Source: Bifidobacterium catenulatum DSM 16992 = JCM 1194 = LMG 11043
GTDB lineage: Bacteria; Actinomycetota; Actinomycetes; Actinomycetales; Bifidobacteriaceae
Direction: 5' to 3'
DNA length: 64,000 bases
NCBI RefSeq assembly: GCF_001025195.1
Contig: NZ_AP012325.1
Span: 558,001 to 622,000, forward strand
Of this stretch, positions 1 through 11,324 are shown in pieces (positions within the stretch are counted from its first letter, which is position 1; each line of letters starts with the position of its first letter). A model generated the notes under the pieces. The model was not told where the DNA came from, made no database searches, and saw only the letters and a program-made list of their open reading frames with translations. The position numbers and the translations under genes were made by a program.

Positions 1-60
1 GGAGCTGTTTTACGGGGGTGTAAATTGCCCTGTGAAATGGTATTGCCTCGAAGGAGAGGA

Positions 61-993
61 ATGATGTCAGCGACGGAAGTTGTTGCCAATATGCCACTGC
101 ATTCGGCAACCGTGCGTGTCAATAAACACAAGGCGGATTGGCGTGGTTGGAAGTTTATGTGGCCGTTCGCGTTGGTGTTCGTGTTCGTGTTCGTGATCCC
201 GATCCTGTACGCGGTCTACATCAGCTTCTTCCAGAAGCAGATGATCGGCGGCACGAGGTTCGTGGGGATCAGCAATTACATTCGTCTGTTCCATGATCCG
301 CAGTTCTGGGGTTCGGTATGGCGCGTGGCCCTGTTCACCATGGTGCAGGTTCCCATCATGCTGTTCCTGTCGGCGGCGATGGCTTTGGCCTTGGATTCCA
401 TGAAGCTGCACGGCGCGAAGTTCTTCCGCATCACCACGTTCCTGCCGTACGCGGTGCCGGCCGTGGTGTCGACCTTGGTGTGGGGCTTCATGTACGGCGC
501 GAAATACGGTCTGGTCGGCTCCCTGAACGACTGGCTGGGCACGAACCTCGACGTGCTGAGCCCGAACGTGCTGCTCGCCGCGATCGGCAACATCGTGACC
601 TGGGAGTTCACCGGCTACAACATGTTGATCTTCTACAGCTCGCTGTCCACGATCCCGCACTCGCTGTACGAGGCCGCCAGCATTGACGGCGCGAGCGAAT
701 GGCAGATCATCAAGTCCATCAAGCTGCCCGAATTGAAGGGATCGCTCGCGATCACGGTGATCTTCTCGATCATCGGCTCGTTCCAGCTGTTCAACGAGCC
801 GAGCATCCTGCAGAACATGGTGCCGGGCAACTCGATCACCACGTATTACACGCCGAACATGTACGCGTACAACCTGTCCTTCGCGGGCAGCCAGTCGAAC
901 TACGCCGCTGCCCTGGCGATCACGATGGCCGTGATCACGATGGCGATCGCGTACGCGGTGCAGCTCAACAGCATGAAGGAGCAGATGAAGTAA
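61..993 (+). CDS. Sugar ABC transporter permease (MalF/UgpA type)
   Basis: This is an integral membrane subunit of a carbohydrate ABC importer, about 310 residues with six predicted membrane segments. The first segment is the phenylalanine/valine-rich stretch near residues 25-45. The EAA loop that contacts the ATPase is visible as EAASIDGAS at about residue 202. An AAGGAG Shine-Dalgarno at 51-56 favours ATG 61 or 64 over the upstream TTG. The next permease starts 58 bases downstream and a GH42 beta-galactosidase follows, so the three form one operon. The substrate is probably a galacto-oligosaccharide, inferred from that neighbour. No binding protein lies between the window start and this gene, so it must be upstream or be one of the lipoproteins at 6100-9085. 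Confidence 0.88.
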   Translation: MMSATEVVANMPLHSATVRVNKHKADWRGWKFMWPFALVFVFVFVIPILYAVYISFFQKQMIGGTRFVGISNYIRLFHDPQFWGSVWRVALFTMVQVPIMLFLSAAMALALDSMKLHGAKFFRITTFLPYAVPAVVSTLVWGFMYGAKYGLVGSLNDWLGTNLDVLSPNVLLAAIGNIVTWEFTGYNMLIFYSSLSTIPHSLYEAASIDGASEWQIIKSIKLPELKGSLAITVIFSIIGSFQLFNEPSILQNMVPGNSITTYYTPNMYAYNLSFAGSQSNYAAALAITMAVITMAIAYAVQLNSMKEQMK

Positions 994-1051
994 CGCCTTG
1001 GGGCGTACGTCATCCGCATGGGACATGGATTTTTCAAGGAGCGTAACAATC

Positions 1052-2056
1052 ATGAGCGATGCTGCGATGTCGACGGGGTATATGACTCCCCAAGGGCTTA
1101 AAGAGCAGGAACGGGCCGCGAAGAAGGCCGAGAGGGCGCGCTTGAAGCGCGTGGAAATGGATGAGAAGGCGGAACGCAAACGCGCGGCGAAGTCCGGTTT
1201 CGCGAACGTGTCGAACCCGAGGCGCAGCAAGCTGCTGACCTTGGTATGCGCGATCTTCGCGGTGTACTGCCTGTTCCCGTTCGTGTACCTGCTGGTCAAC
1301 GCCACGAAGACGCAGGCCGACTTCACTTCGACGTTCGGGCTGGGTTTCGGCCACACGTTCGCCCTGTGGGACAACATCGTGACCGTGTTCACCTACCAGG
1401 ACGGCATCTTCGGGCGCTGGCTGCTCAACACGCTCCTGTACGTGGTCGTGGGCGCCGGCGGCGCGACGCTGCTGGCCATCATGGGCGGCTACGCGCTGGC
1501 GAAGTTTCGTTTCCCGGGCCGCAAGGCCGTGTTCGCGGTCATCATCGGCGCGATCAGCGTGCCGGGCATCGCGTTGGCGGTCCCGCAGTTCCTGCTGTTC
1601 GCCAAGCTCAGCCTGACGAACACGCCGTGGGCCATGATCATTCCATCGTTGATCAGCCCGTTCGGCTTGTATCTGATGTGGATCTTCTCCGAGCAGGCGG
1701 TTCCGACGGAATTGCTCGAGGCCGCACGAGTCGATGGGGCTTCGGAGTTCCGCACGTTCTTCCAGGTGTCCCTGCCGCTGTTGGCTCCGGGCATCGTCAC
1801 GACGGCCCTGTTCACGATCGTGGCGACGTGGAACAACTATTTCCTGCCGTTGATCATGCTGAAGGATTCGAACTGGTATCCGTTGACGATCGGCCTGAAC
1901 CAGTGGAAGGACCAGGCGAGCACCGCTGGCGGCCAGGCGATCCAGAACCTGGTGATCACGGGCTCGTTGATCACGATCATCCCGCTGGTCATCGCGTTCC
2001 TGTGCCTGCAGAAGTACTGGCAGTCCGGCCTTGCCGCAGGCGCGGTCAAGGAATGA
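1052..2056 (+). CDS. Sugar ABC transporter permease (MalG type)
   Basis: This is the second transmembrane subunit of the sugar importer, about 334 residues. ATG 1052 is chosen because AAGGAG lies at 1036-1041; an in-frame upstream start would lack a ribosome site. The N-terminal 50 residues are an unusually charged cytoplasmic segment rich in Lys, Glu and Arg (for example KEQERAAKKAERARLKR), followed by the first membrane helix at about residues 60-80. The EAA loop reads EAARVDGASEF, as in MalG-like permeases. It sits between its partner permease and the beta-galactosidase, with 38 bases to the latter. Family assignment is firm. The transported sugar is inferred from context only. Confidence 0.88.
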   Translation: MSDAAMSTGYMTPQGLKEQERAAKKAERARLKRVEMDEKAERKRAAKSGFANVSNPRRSKLLTLVCAIFAVYCLFPFVYLLVNATKTQADFTSTFGLGFGHTFALWDNIVTVFTYQDGIFGRWLLNTLLYVVVGAGGATLLAIMGGYALAKFRFPGRKAVFAVIIGAISVPGIALAVPQFLLFAKLSLTNTPWAMIIPSLISPFGLYLMWIFSEQAVPTELLEAARVDGASEFRTFFQVSLPLLAPGIVTTALFTIVATWNNYFLPLIMLKDSNWYPLTIGLNQWKDQASTAGGQAIQNLVITGSLITIIPLVIAFLCLQKYWQSGLAAGAVKE

Positions 2057-2070
2057 ATTTGTTAGGATAG

Positions 2071-4164
<2,094 letters not shown>

Positions 4165-4193
4165 GCGGACAGCAAGCAAATAATCGCAACATT

Positions 4194-4237
4194 ATGGGTG
4201 TCGGCAGGTTGATGATTGTCAATCTGCCGACACCCAT
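4194..4237. terminator. Bidirectional hairpin terminator
   Basis: A perfect 14-base inverted repeat begins ATGGGTGTCGGCAG and returns as CTGCCGACACCCAT, followed by an A/T-rich tract. It lies between the convergent GH42 and GH51 genes and can serve both. Confidence 0.85.
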
Positions 4238-4262
4238 TTAATTTATCCTATTCGAATAAAAA

Positions 4263-5822
4263 CTAGGCGTGGAATTCCACTGCAGCCCAACTGATTGCTG
4301 GCAAAGTGCAGTGAACTGATCCATTGTCGATTGTTGCATGAAGCTCTTGGGGTGTCACTGCGGTTGGGTCGTCTGCGGAATTACGCTGATATGGATTGTC
4401 GTCATGCAGAATAATGGCCTTGTCTATATGGAAGTCGGATATGTCGAAATACGGCAGTTGAGACAGAGAAGCCGTAACCTTATGTGCGTCGGATGCGTCG
4501 CGATTCACCATAAGCAGAAGACCGGAATGATTCGTTTCGTCCCAAGTGATTACTGAATCAAGGGCATTGACCAAGCCGAAAGATTCAGTCTCTACGTTGG
4601 GAGAGTCGATGACTGGACTGTAGGCAATGCCATGGGCGTGTTGTGCGGCTTCGGCAAACGGATAGAAGACAGTTTGACGCCATGCGGGACCGTTCTTTTC
4701 GGCCATGATTGGCGCAATCACATTGACCAACTGCGCGCGCGAGGCAGAACGCACTCGGTCGCAGTGCTTAAGCAGAGTGATCATCAGCGACCCTTCTACC
4801 ACTGCATCGGCTGCATTGTAGATATCTTCGAGCAGACGCGGTGCTTTCGGCCATGACTCATGATGAAGATCCTTGCCTGATTGGGCTTTCCATTCAGCTT
4901 CCTGCTGATTCCAGACGTCGGAATACCAGACGCCCCACTCATCAAATGACAGTGCTATATCATGATCGCCTGTGTGGGCATTTTTGGCTTCGTCTGCACA
5001 TGCCGCCACGGTGGAGATGAACGTTTGCATGTCTTGTGAACTTGCCAGATAATCTTGCAACGATTTTGCTCCACGTTCGTAGTAGTAGGCATGGCAGGAG
5101 ACGAAATCGAGATTGTCGTATGCTTTGGTAAGCACGCTGCGTTCCCAGGATCCAAACGTTGGCATATGGGCGCTGGAGGAGCCGCAGGCCACGAGTTCCA
5201 AGCCTGATTCCGCGAGTTTCATGGCGTGTGCGACTCGGTCCACGGCTGCGGCATACTCGTCAGGGCTCATATGTCCCACCTGCCAAGGGCCATCCATTTC
5301 ATTGCCGATGCACCACATTTTGATGTCCATTGGTTCGGTGATTCCGTTACGTACGCGGCGATCGGCAAGCTCGGTGCCGGGCGCTCCGTTGACGTATTCC
5401 AACTCTTCCAGCGCGGCCTTCAATCCTCGGGTGCCCATATTGACGGCAAGCATGATTTCGGTACCGGTCTTCTTGCTCCATCGGTAGAAATCGTCGATAC
5501 CGACTTCATTGGTTTCGGTGCTGTGCCATGCGAGATCTCGTCGTATTGGGCGTTGCCCCCGTGGCCCTGTGCCATCCTCCCAATTGTAGGCAGAGACGAA
5601 ATTGCCGCCGGGGTAACGCACGCAGGTCACACCAAGTTCTTTGACTAGATTGATGACGTCTTGGCGGAATCCGTTTTCGTCGGCTGTGGGGTGACTTGGC
5701 TCATAAATGCCTCCGTAGACACAACGTCCAAGATGTTCTACAAATGATCCGAAAATGCGGGGTGGTATATCGGCAATTGCGCTGTTTTTTTGCACTGTGA
5801 TTGTGCTGGTTCCGGAAGTCAT
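4263..5822 (-). CDS. GH51 alpha-L-arabinofuranosidase, intracellular
   Basis: This 519-residue retaining enzyme removes alpha-L-arabinofuranosyl residues from arabino-oligosaccharides derived from arabinan, arabinoxylan or arabinogalactan. The acid/base is Glu175 in CIGNEMDG and the nucleophile is Glu295 in SFDEWGVW. The N-terminal FGSFVEHLGRCVYGGIY block is diagnostic of GH51. There is no signal peptide, so it works in the cytoplasm on imported oligosaccharides. GAAAGGA lies just upstream of the ATG on the minus strand. It is divergent from the sugar-binding lipoprotein at 6100, and the shared 270-base control region holds two operator-like repeats. Codon use is visibly more A/T-rich than in the GH42 gene. 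Confidence 0.94.
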   Translation of the reverse strand: MTSGTSTITVQKNSAIADIPPRIFGSFVEHLGRCVYGGIYEPSHPTADENGFRQDVINLVKELGVTCVRYPGGNFVSAYNWEDGTGPRGQRPIRRDLAWHSTETNEVGIDDFYRWSKKTGTEIMLAVNMGTRGLKAALEELEYVNGAPGTELADRRVRNGITEPMDIKMWCIGNEMDGPWQVGHMSPDEYAAAVDRVAHAMKLAESGLELVACGSSSAHMPTFGSWERSVLTKAYDNLDFVSCHAYYYERGAKSLQDYLASSQDMQTFISTVAACADEAKNAHTGDHDIALSFDEWGVWYSDVWNQQEAEWKAQSGKDLHHESWPKAPRLLEDIYNAADAVVEGSLMITLLKHCDRVRSASRAQLVNVIAPIMAEKNGPAWRQTVFYPFAEAAQHAHGIAYSPVIDSPNVETESFGLVNALDSVITWDETNHSGLLLMVNRDASDAHKVTASLSQLPYFDISDFHIDKAIILHDDNPYQRNSADDPTAVTPQELHATIDNGSVHCTLPAISWAAVEFHA

Positions 5823-5909
5823 GCCGTTCCTTTCGATGAGTGGTCTGATGAAATGTCCGCGTTGCGCGAGCTTCGACGGATATGCATCGTCTAGTATGCA
5901 ATCATATCG

Positions 5910-5927
5910 TGTTTGCGTAGCTAAACA
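5910..5927. promoter_or_regulatory. Candidate operator half-site pair
   Basis: TGTTTGCGTAGCTAAACA has TGTTT and AAACA arms in inverted orientation, 87 bases upstream of the GH51 start. It shares the TGTTTGCGTA core with the element at 5979-5992, which suggests binding sites for one sugar regulator, perhaps of the LacI family. Inferred from the repeat pattern only. Confidence 0.4.
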
Positions 5928-5978
5928 AAATATGCTAGGTAACTAAAGAAATACTGGAAAATCAACGATTTGCATATT

Positions 5979-5992
5979 TGTTTGCGTAAACA
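5979..5992. promoter_or_regulatory. Candidate LacI-type operator
   Basis: TGTTTGCGTAAACA is a near-perfect 14-base palindrome with a central CG, in the control region shared by the divergent GH51 and binding-protein genes. It overlaps the zone where the promoter of the lipoprotein gene would lie (a possible -10, TTATCC, follows at about 6004). Confidence 0.45.
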
Positions 5993-6099
5993 TAACTTTT
6001 GTGTTATCCTCATGATTGTCGGAAGGGTCAATGAATGATTCATAGCCGATAATGTTGGTCGATGTAGGAGGTCGGCCATGTTTAAAGGAAGGAAGAACG

Positions 6100-7458
6100 A
6101 TGAAGTTCACTGCATCCAAGAAAACAATCGCTCTGGTTGCTGCTGCTGCGATGCTGACTAGTGTCGCAGCCTGCGGAAGTTCCTCGAATTCGAGTTCTTC
6201 GGGGGTGACAGAGGGTGGTAAGACTGAAATTACGGTATGGTCTTGGGATTCCACTTTGCCGCGTACCGTGAAGGATTTTGAAAAGGCCAATCCGGACATC
6301 ACTGTTAAGGTGACCAATGCCGGCACGAACAGCACCGAATACACGGCTTTGAACAATGCGCTTTCTGCAGGTAAAGGTGCGCCAGATTTGGTGCAGATTG
6401 AGTATTATGCACTTCCCGAATATCAGGTTCGTGGAGAGATTGAAGACCTGAGTCAGTTTGGTGCGGGCAAGTTCTCGGATTTCTATACGCCGGGCACGTG
6501 GGCTTCTGTGAAACTTAATGGCGGTGTGTATGCACTGCCGATGGATTCCGGACCGATGGCATGGTTCTATAACAAGGATGTGTTTGATAAGGCCGGGGTC
6601 GATCCGACTCGGGTGAGGACGTGGGATGAGTTCTACGATGCTGCCAAGAAGGTTCGCGCAACAGGGTCCTACATTACGTCCGATTCTGGTGATGCTGGCT
6701 TCTTCGATTCCATGACATGGCTGGCGGGTGCGACGCCGTTCTCCACTGGTTCCGATGGACAGTCCGTCACCATCAACCTCAGCAATGATTCCAAGGTCAA
6801 GACTTTTGTTGATTTCTGGCAGAAGATGATTGATGATGATCTTATTGATACCAAGACCGCAGGCTGGAGTGATGATTGGAACAAGAGTTTGAATGACGGC
6901 TCTATCGCTTCGCTGCTGACCGGTGCTTGGATGCCGTACAACTTGCTTTCCGGTGCTCCTGACGGTGAGGGGAAGTGGCGTGTTGCTCAGATGCCGACTC
7001 CGGATGGATCTGAAACCAATTCCGAGAACGGTGGTTCTTCGCTTGCGATGGTCAAGACGGATGACAAGGCCAAGGCCGAAGCTGCATACAAGTTCGCTGA
7101 ATATGCGTGCCACAATGCCGAAGGCATCAAGACTCGCGTCGATGGCGGCGCATTCCCTGCCGATAACGACACTCTCGCTTCTGATGACTTCCTGAACATG
7201 ACCTCTCTGACTGATTCCGATGGCAATGCGCACGAATACTTCGGTGGTCAGAAGTTCAATGAGGAGCTCGCCAAGGCTGCGGCCAATGTTTCGACTGGCT
7301 ACAAGTTCCTGCCGTTCGAGGTTTATGCGCGTGGCGTATATAGCGATGATGCCGGTGGTGCATATACCGACAAGTCCGTCACCCTTGCTGAAGGTGTTCA
7401 GGCTTGGGAAAAGAATATCAAGGATTATGCATCTCAGCAGGGCTACACCGTGAAGTAG
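6100..7458 (+). CDS. Sugar ABC transporter substrate-binding lipoprotein
   Basis: This is an extracellular solute-binding protein of family 1 (MalE-like), 452 residues. The signal peptide ends in a lipobox, VAAC, so Cys at about residue 24 is the lipid anchor, followed by a serine-rich linker. ATG 6100 is preceded by AAAGGAAGGA. Diagnostic blocks include ITVWSW after the linker and FYTPGTWASV. No permease genes follow. Instead a close paralogue follows at 7673, and the GH51 enzyme is divergent. It may serve the permeases at 61-2056 or others outside the window. Its codons favour A/T-ending forms more than those of the paralogue, hinting at a different history. The likely ligand is an arabino- or galacto-oligosaccharide, by context only. 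Confidence 0.88.
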   Translation: MKFTASKKTIALVAAAAMLTSVAACGSSSNSSSSGVTEGGKTEITVWSWDSTLPRTVKDFEKANPDITVKVTNAGTNSTEYTALNNALSAGKGAPDLVQIEYYALPEYQVRGEIEDLSQFGAGKFSDFYTPGTWASVKLNGGVYALPMDSGPMAWFYNKDVFDKAGVDPTRVRTWDEFYDAAKKVRATGSYITSDSGDAGFFDSMTWLAGATPFSTGSDGQSVTINLSNDSKVKTFVDFWQKMIDDDLIDTKTAGWSDDWNKSLNDGSIASLLTGAWMPYNLLSGAPDGEGKWRVAQMPTPDGSETNSENGGSSLAMVKTDDKAKAEAAYKFAEYACHNAEGIKTRVDGGAFPADNDTLASDDFLNMTSLTDSDGNAHEYFGGQKFNEELAKAAANVSTGYKFLPFEVYARGVYSDDAGGAYTDKSVTLAEGVQAWEKNIKDYASQQGYTVK

Positions 7459-7491
7459 CTGCATGATTCCATAGTGGAATCGGTAAATATG

Positions 7492-7535
7492 AGCGTCTGT
7501 GGATTGAGGGATTGTCAATCGGCGGACGCTTTTTT
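7492..7535 (+). terminator. Rho-independent terminator
   Basis: AGCGTC at 7492 pairs with GACGCT at 7525-7530, with an inner GATTG/CAATC pair, followed by five T. It ends the lipoprotein transcript and separates it from the downstream paralogue. Confidence 0.75.
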
Positions 7536-7672
7536 GAGCTATCAGTGGATTGCGTAGCTGAATCGAAGAGATTGGAGGATTGTACGCTGGCTTTCGGGTG
7601 ACTGACGTACACTCAAATGCGTATGCCTGTACGCACGTTCTCGTGTGGGAACACCAAATGGGAGGAATCGGC

Positions 7673-9085
7673 TTGAAACTGGTGAAACGAATCATCGCCA
7701 TCTGCTGTGCGGCCATTATGGCAGTCAGTGCGGCCGCTTGCGGAGCCAACGTCGATTCCCGCACCGAAATCACCGTGTGGTCGTGGGAGCCGAGCATGAA
7801 GCAAGTCATCGCCGGTTTCGAAAAGGAAAATCCCGACATCCACGTTATTTGGAAGAACACAAGCGGCTATGACAATCTCAACAACGCCATTCAAGACGGC
7901 TACGGCATTCCCGACGTGGTGCAATTGGAATACTATGCATTGCGCCAGTATGCGGTAAGCAGCCAGCTGATGGCGATCACCGGGCGCACGAAAGACTATG
8001 GCGATTTCTACACGCCCGGCACATGGGCTTCGGTGCAGCTGAACGGCCGCGTGTACGGCCTGCCCATGGATTCCGGCCCAATGGCGTTCTTCTACAACAA
8101 AAGCGTGTTCGACCAGGTCGGCGTTGACGCGTCCAAAATTCGCACGTGGGACGCCTATTACGAGGCCGCCAAAAAGCTCAAGGAGATCGGCGTGTACATC
8201 GCGGCCGATTCTGGAGACGCCAGCTTCTACGACACGATGATCTGGCTTGCCGGAGGACGCCCCTTCTCTACCTCCAACGACGGCAAAAACGTGACCATCA
8301 ACCTCACCGGCGATGAGGGTACGAGAACCTTCACCGAATTCTGGCAGAAAATGATCAACGAAGGATTGGTGGACACGAGTCTGACCGCATGGTCCGATGG
8401 ATGGAAGGAAGCCGTAGGAGAGGGGAAGATCGCCTCCATGTTCTCCGGCGCATGGTTGCCGTCGCTACTTATGTCGAACCTTCCTGGAACTGCGGGATTA
8501 TGGCGTGTGGCACAGATGCCGACACCAGATGGCAGCGCCACCACGTCGGAAAACGGCGGATCCGCGCTGGCCGTGCTACAACGTTCTCGTAAACCCGAAG
8601 CGTCATATCGTTTCATTGAATACGCATGCCATAAAGCGGAAGGCATCAAAGCCCGCGTGGATGGCGGCGCATTCCCCGCCGACAACAACACGTTGTCTGA
8701 TCCGGAATTCCTGCACAAAACCACCGTGACCGACGAGCGTGGCATTGAAATACCGTATTTCGGCGGTCAGGAATACAATCGCGTGCTTTCCGAAGCTGCG
8801 GAAAACGTTTCGACCGGCTACCAGTATCTGCCATTCGAAGTGTATGCGCGAAGTGACTTCCGCTCCACCGTGGGCAAAGCCTACAAATGGTCGAGTCTCT
8901 TGTGTAAGGAGCAGGACCGGTTGAACATCATCGCGGCCGGCGGCAAAGTGTCCGACAAATCCGCCATCGGTGACGCGTTGAAGGAAACCGATTCCGCAGA
9001 TCGACTTACATTGAAAAGCGGTATCGCGCTTTGGCAGAAGGATCTGAAGGAATATGGAACCAATCAGGGCTTTACTATTCAATAA
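7673..9085 (+). CDS. Paralogous sugar ABC substrate-binding lipoprotein
   Basis: This second family 1 solute-binding lipoprotein, about 470 residues, shares long stretches with the upstream protein, such as FYTPGTWASV, LPMDSGPMA and ARVDGGAFPADN (ligand-domain core). The start is TTG 7673, because GGAGGA at 7662-7667 is well placed and the following residues form a proper signal peptide ending in the lipobox SAAAC. ATG 7658 overlaps the ribosome site and is less likely. Near the C terminus it has an extra segment of roughly 35 residues (about residues 404-440) absent from the paralogue. It appears to be transcribed separately, since a terminator lies between the copies. No permease genes accompany it. 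Confidence 0.85.
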   Translation: MKLVKRIIAICCAAIMAVSAAACGANVDSRTEITVWSWEPSMKQVIAGFEKENPDIHVIWKNTSGYDNLNNAIQDGYGIPDVVQLEYYALRQYAVSSQLMAITGRTKDYGDFYTPGTWASVQLNGRVYGLPMDSGPMAFFYNKSVFDQVGVDASKIRTWDAYYEAAKKLKEIGVYIAADSGDASFYDTMIWLAGGRPFSTSNDGKNVTINLTGDEGTRTFTEFWQKMINEGLVDTSLTAWSDGWKEAVGEGKIASMFSGAWLPSLLMSNLPGTAGLWRVAQMPTPDGSATTSENGGSALAVLQRSRKPEASYRFIEYACHKAEGIKARVDGGAFPADNNTLSDPEFLHKTTVTDERGIEIPYFGGQEYNRVLSEAAENVSTGYQYLPFEVYARSDFRSTVGKAYKWSSLLCKEQDRLNIIAAGGKVSDKSAIGDALKETDSADRLTLKSGIALWQKDLKEYGTNQGFTIQ

Positions 9086-9111
9086 ATATTAATTATTTGC
9101 AAAAATACAAA

Positions 9112-9163
9112 AATAATGATGGCTGTCTTGTATTCGACTGAAAGCAAGACAGCCATCATTATT
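9112..9163. terminator. Bidirectional hairpin terminator
   Basis: A 19-base perfect inverted repeat (AATAATGATGGCTGTCTTG and its complement) flanks a 14-base loop with A/T-rich ends. It sits between the binding-protein gene and the convergent coaX. Confidence 0.88.
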
Positions 9164-9202
9164 ATGTAATGAGATTACATATTTATCTAAATATAAGATT
9201 TT

Positions 9203-9973
9203 CTATCGTACGTTACGCTCGTAAATATGCAGCATGCCTTTGAAAATCAGATCCGGATCGTAAATATCGATCATATCGGTATCATCGGCGAATACTCGGC
9301 TTAAACCACCCGTCGCGACCACGCGGAATTCTTCGTCGATTTCGCGATGGAATTGTGTGATCGTACGTTCGATGCCTCCGAGGAAGTTGTAGTACAAGCC
9401 GGCCTGCATGGCTGGTTTGGTGCTTTTCGCCAGAATCGATGCTGGCCGGGTGATTTCCACTTCCGGCAACTGGGCCGTGGCTTCCCACAAGGCGGTCGCG
9501 CCCGTGCGAATGCCGGTGGTGATCAGTCCGCAAATCACTGAAGCGTCGGCTGTTACGTAATTGAATGTGGTGGCCGTGCCGAAATCCGCCACCAGAATCG
9601 GACCGCCATACTCGTAGTAGGCTCCAGCACAGTCGGCGATGCAGTCGGCACCCATGTTCTGCGGATTGTCCATACGAATGTTAATGCCGGTTTTGACGCC
9701 CGGTCCAATGATCATCGGATCGATATTGAGGAATTTCACAATGCTGGCGCGGAACGAATGCATGACCTTCGGCACCACCGATGAGATGATCACATCGTCC
9801 ACATCGCCCGGTGTGTAGCCACTCAACTGCAGGAATTGCGTGATCATCAGGCCATATTCGTCTGACGTGTGGTTCGATTTCGTGGTGATGCGGTATGTGC
9901 CGGCGATGTGTCCGTCATCGAGGAAGCCGATCACCACATTGGTGTTGCCGATGTCGACTGCGACCAGAAGCAT
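9203..9973 (-). CDS. coaX: Type III pantothenate kinase
   Basis: This enzyme phosphorylates pantothenate to 4-phosphopantothenate, the first step of coenzyme A synthesis. The 256-residue protein begins with the acetate-kinase-fold phosphate loop DIGNTN (residues 7-12) and carries the ADFGTATTFN block typical of CoaX rather than CoaA. GGAGA lies just upstream of the start. It is followed on the same strand, coming from upstream, by coaBC with a 67-base gap, so two consecutive CoA steps are encoded together. CoaX enzymes use an unusually loosely bound nucleotide and a monovalent cation, as known for the family. Confidence 0.95.
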   Translation of the reverse strand: MLLVAVDIGNTNVVIGFLDDGHIAGTYRITTKSNHTSDEYGLMITQFLQLSGYTPGDVDDVIISSVVPKVMHSFRASIVKFLNIDPMIIGPGVKTGINIRMDNPQNMGADCIADCAGAYYEYGGPILVADFGTATTFNYVTADASVICGLITTGIRTGATALWEATAQLPEVEITRPASILAKSTKPAMQAGLYYNFLGGIERTITQFHREIDEEFRVVATGGLSRVFADDTDMIDIYDPDLIFKGMLHIYERNVR

Positions 9974-10040
9974 ATCGAATTCTCCTTACGATTACTGTAT
10001 TGACGCTATTGCTTGCGATTGCGGTTGATATTTGCGATAT

Positions 10041-11324
10041 TCACGATTTGGGCGGAATTGTGTTGTCGGTGTTGCGCAAGGCCGACAATTCGGTGAGTAT
10101 GCGTTCCGCCAATTCCTGCTTGCCCATCTTGTTCCAATGTTCGATGATTGGCTCATCAGGGGTTGCGCCGGGCTTCAATACCGTCACCACATTCGTGTCC
10201 ACCGCGAAACCGGCACCGGGGGTGTTGAGATTGTTGGCCACCAGCATGGAACAATGCTTCGACGCGAGTTTTTTCGCCGCATTCGCTTCCAAATCCTGCG
10301 TTTCCATGGCGAAACCGCACAAGGTCTGGTCAGCTGTTTTATGCTCGCCCGCCCACGCGAGAATATCGGGATTCGATGTGAGATGCAGATCGATATTGAC
10401 GCGCCCGTTCTTTTTGATTTTCTCCTGAACCTGCTCGACGGGTCGGAAATCGCCGACTGCGGCCGCCATAATCGTCAGATCGGCTTGCATGAACCGTTCC
10501 TGTACTGCGTCGAACATGTTCCGCGCGGTGGTGACGTGAATCACATCAACGCCATGTGGTGCGCTCAATGACACAGGGCCCGACACGAGCGTCACATCCG
10601 CACCCATATCGCGTGCCTGTTCGGCGATCGCATAGCCCATTTTTCCGGTGGAATGGTTGGTGAGGTAGCGTACGGGGTCGAGCGGTTCCTGCGTGGGGCC
10701 GGCGGTAATGAGCACATGTAATCCGCGTAATGGCAACGTTTCGGCAGGTTGGGTCGCACGCAGCAAATCGGCCACGGCCGCTTCGATCGCGGCAGGCTCC
10801 TCCATGCGCCCTTTGCCGACATCCTGGCAGGCGAGCATGCCGGAACCCGGTTCCACAATGGTCCACCCGAGTTCACGGCAGATATTGAGATTGCGCTGCG
10901 TCACAGCATTCTCATACATGCGCACATTCATGGCAGGGCATAGGATTTTCGGCCCCTCGCTATAGGCAAGCACGGTGCTCGTCAGTTGGTCGTCGGCGAT
11001 ACCGCATGCGATTTTTGCGATGATATCCGCGCTTGCGGGGGCGATGACAAGCATGTCCGCCCATTTCGCATCATCCACATGATTGATATGCAACGGATCG
11101 GAAGGAGTATGGGCAACATCACAATCGTTGCGTTGTGCGGCGAACATGGATGTGCGTGTTTGCGTGTGCGTAAGCGAGCTGAATGTCAGCGGAGTGACGA
11201 ACTCCTGTGCGGCTGCGGTCATCACCACGCGAACCTCATGCCCCTGCTTGCTCCAGTCGGAGGCGAGATGGCAGGCCTTGAAAGCGGCGATACTACCGGT
11301 TACGCCAAGAAGAATATGAGCCAT
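10041..11324 (-). CDS. coaBC: Bifunctional phosphopantothenoylcysteine decarboxylase / phosphopantothenate-cysteine ligase
   Basis: This bifunctional enzyme joins cysteine to 4-phosphopantothenate and decarboxylates the product to 4-phosphopantetheine. It has 427 residues. The N-terminal flavoprotein (CoaC) half shows the catalytic His in HINHVDD (about residue 79), the PAMN motif (130-133) and the active-site Cys at about 166 in GMLACQDVG. The C-terminal CoaB half starts near residue 202 with LITAGPTQEPLDPVRYL. It is upstream of coaX on the minus strand and probably co-transcribed. It consumes cysteine, which links it to the sulfur genes further along. Confidence 0.94.
   Translation of the reverse strand: MAHILLGVTGSIAAFKACHLASDWSKQGHEVRVVMTAAAQEFVTPLTFSSLTHTQTRTSMFAAQRNDCDVAHTPSDPLHINHVDDAKWADMLVIAPASADIIAKIACGIADDQLTSTVLAYSEGPKILCPAMNVRMYENAVTQRNLNICRELGWTIVEPGSGMLACQDVGKGRMEEPAAIEAAVADLLRATQPAETLPLRGLHVLITAGPTQEPLDPVRYLTNHSTGKMGYAIAEQARDMGADVTLVSGPVSLSAPHGVDVIHVTTARNMFDAVQERFMQADLTIMAAAVGDFRPVEQVQEKIKKNGRVNIDLHLTSNPDILAWAGEHKTADQTLCGFAMETQDLEANAAKKLASKHCSMLVANNLNTPGAGFAVDTNVVTVLKPGATPDEPIIEHWNKMGKQELAERILTELSALRNTDNTIPPKS

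Noticed and set aside
6082..7860. Long minus-strand open frame opposite the first lipoprotein
   Set aside because: It runs through a terminator and the next gene's start and shows no recognisable domain.
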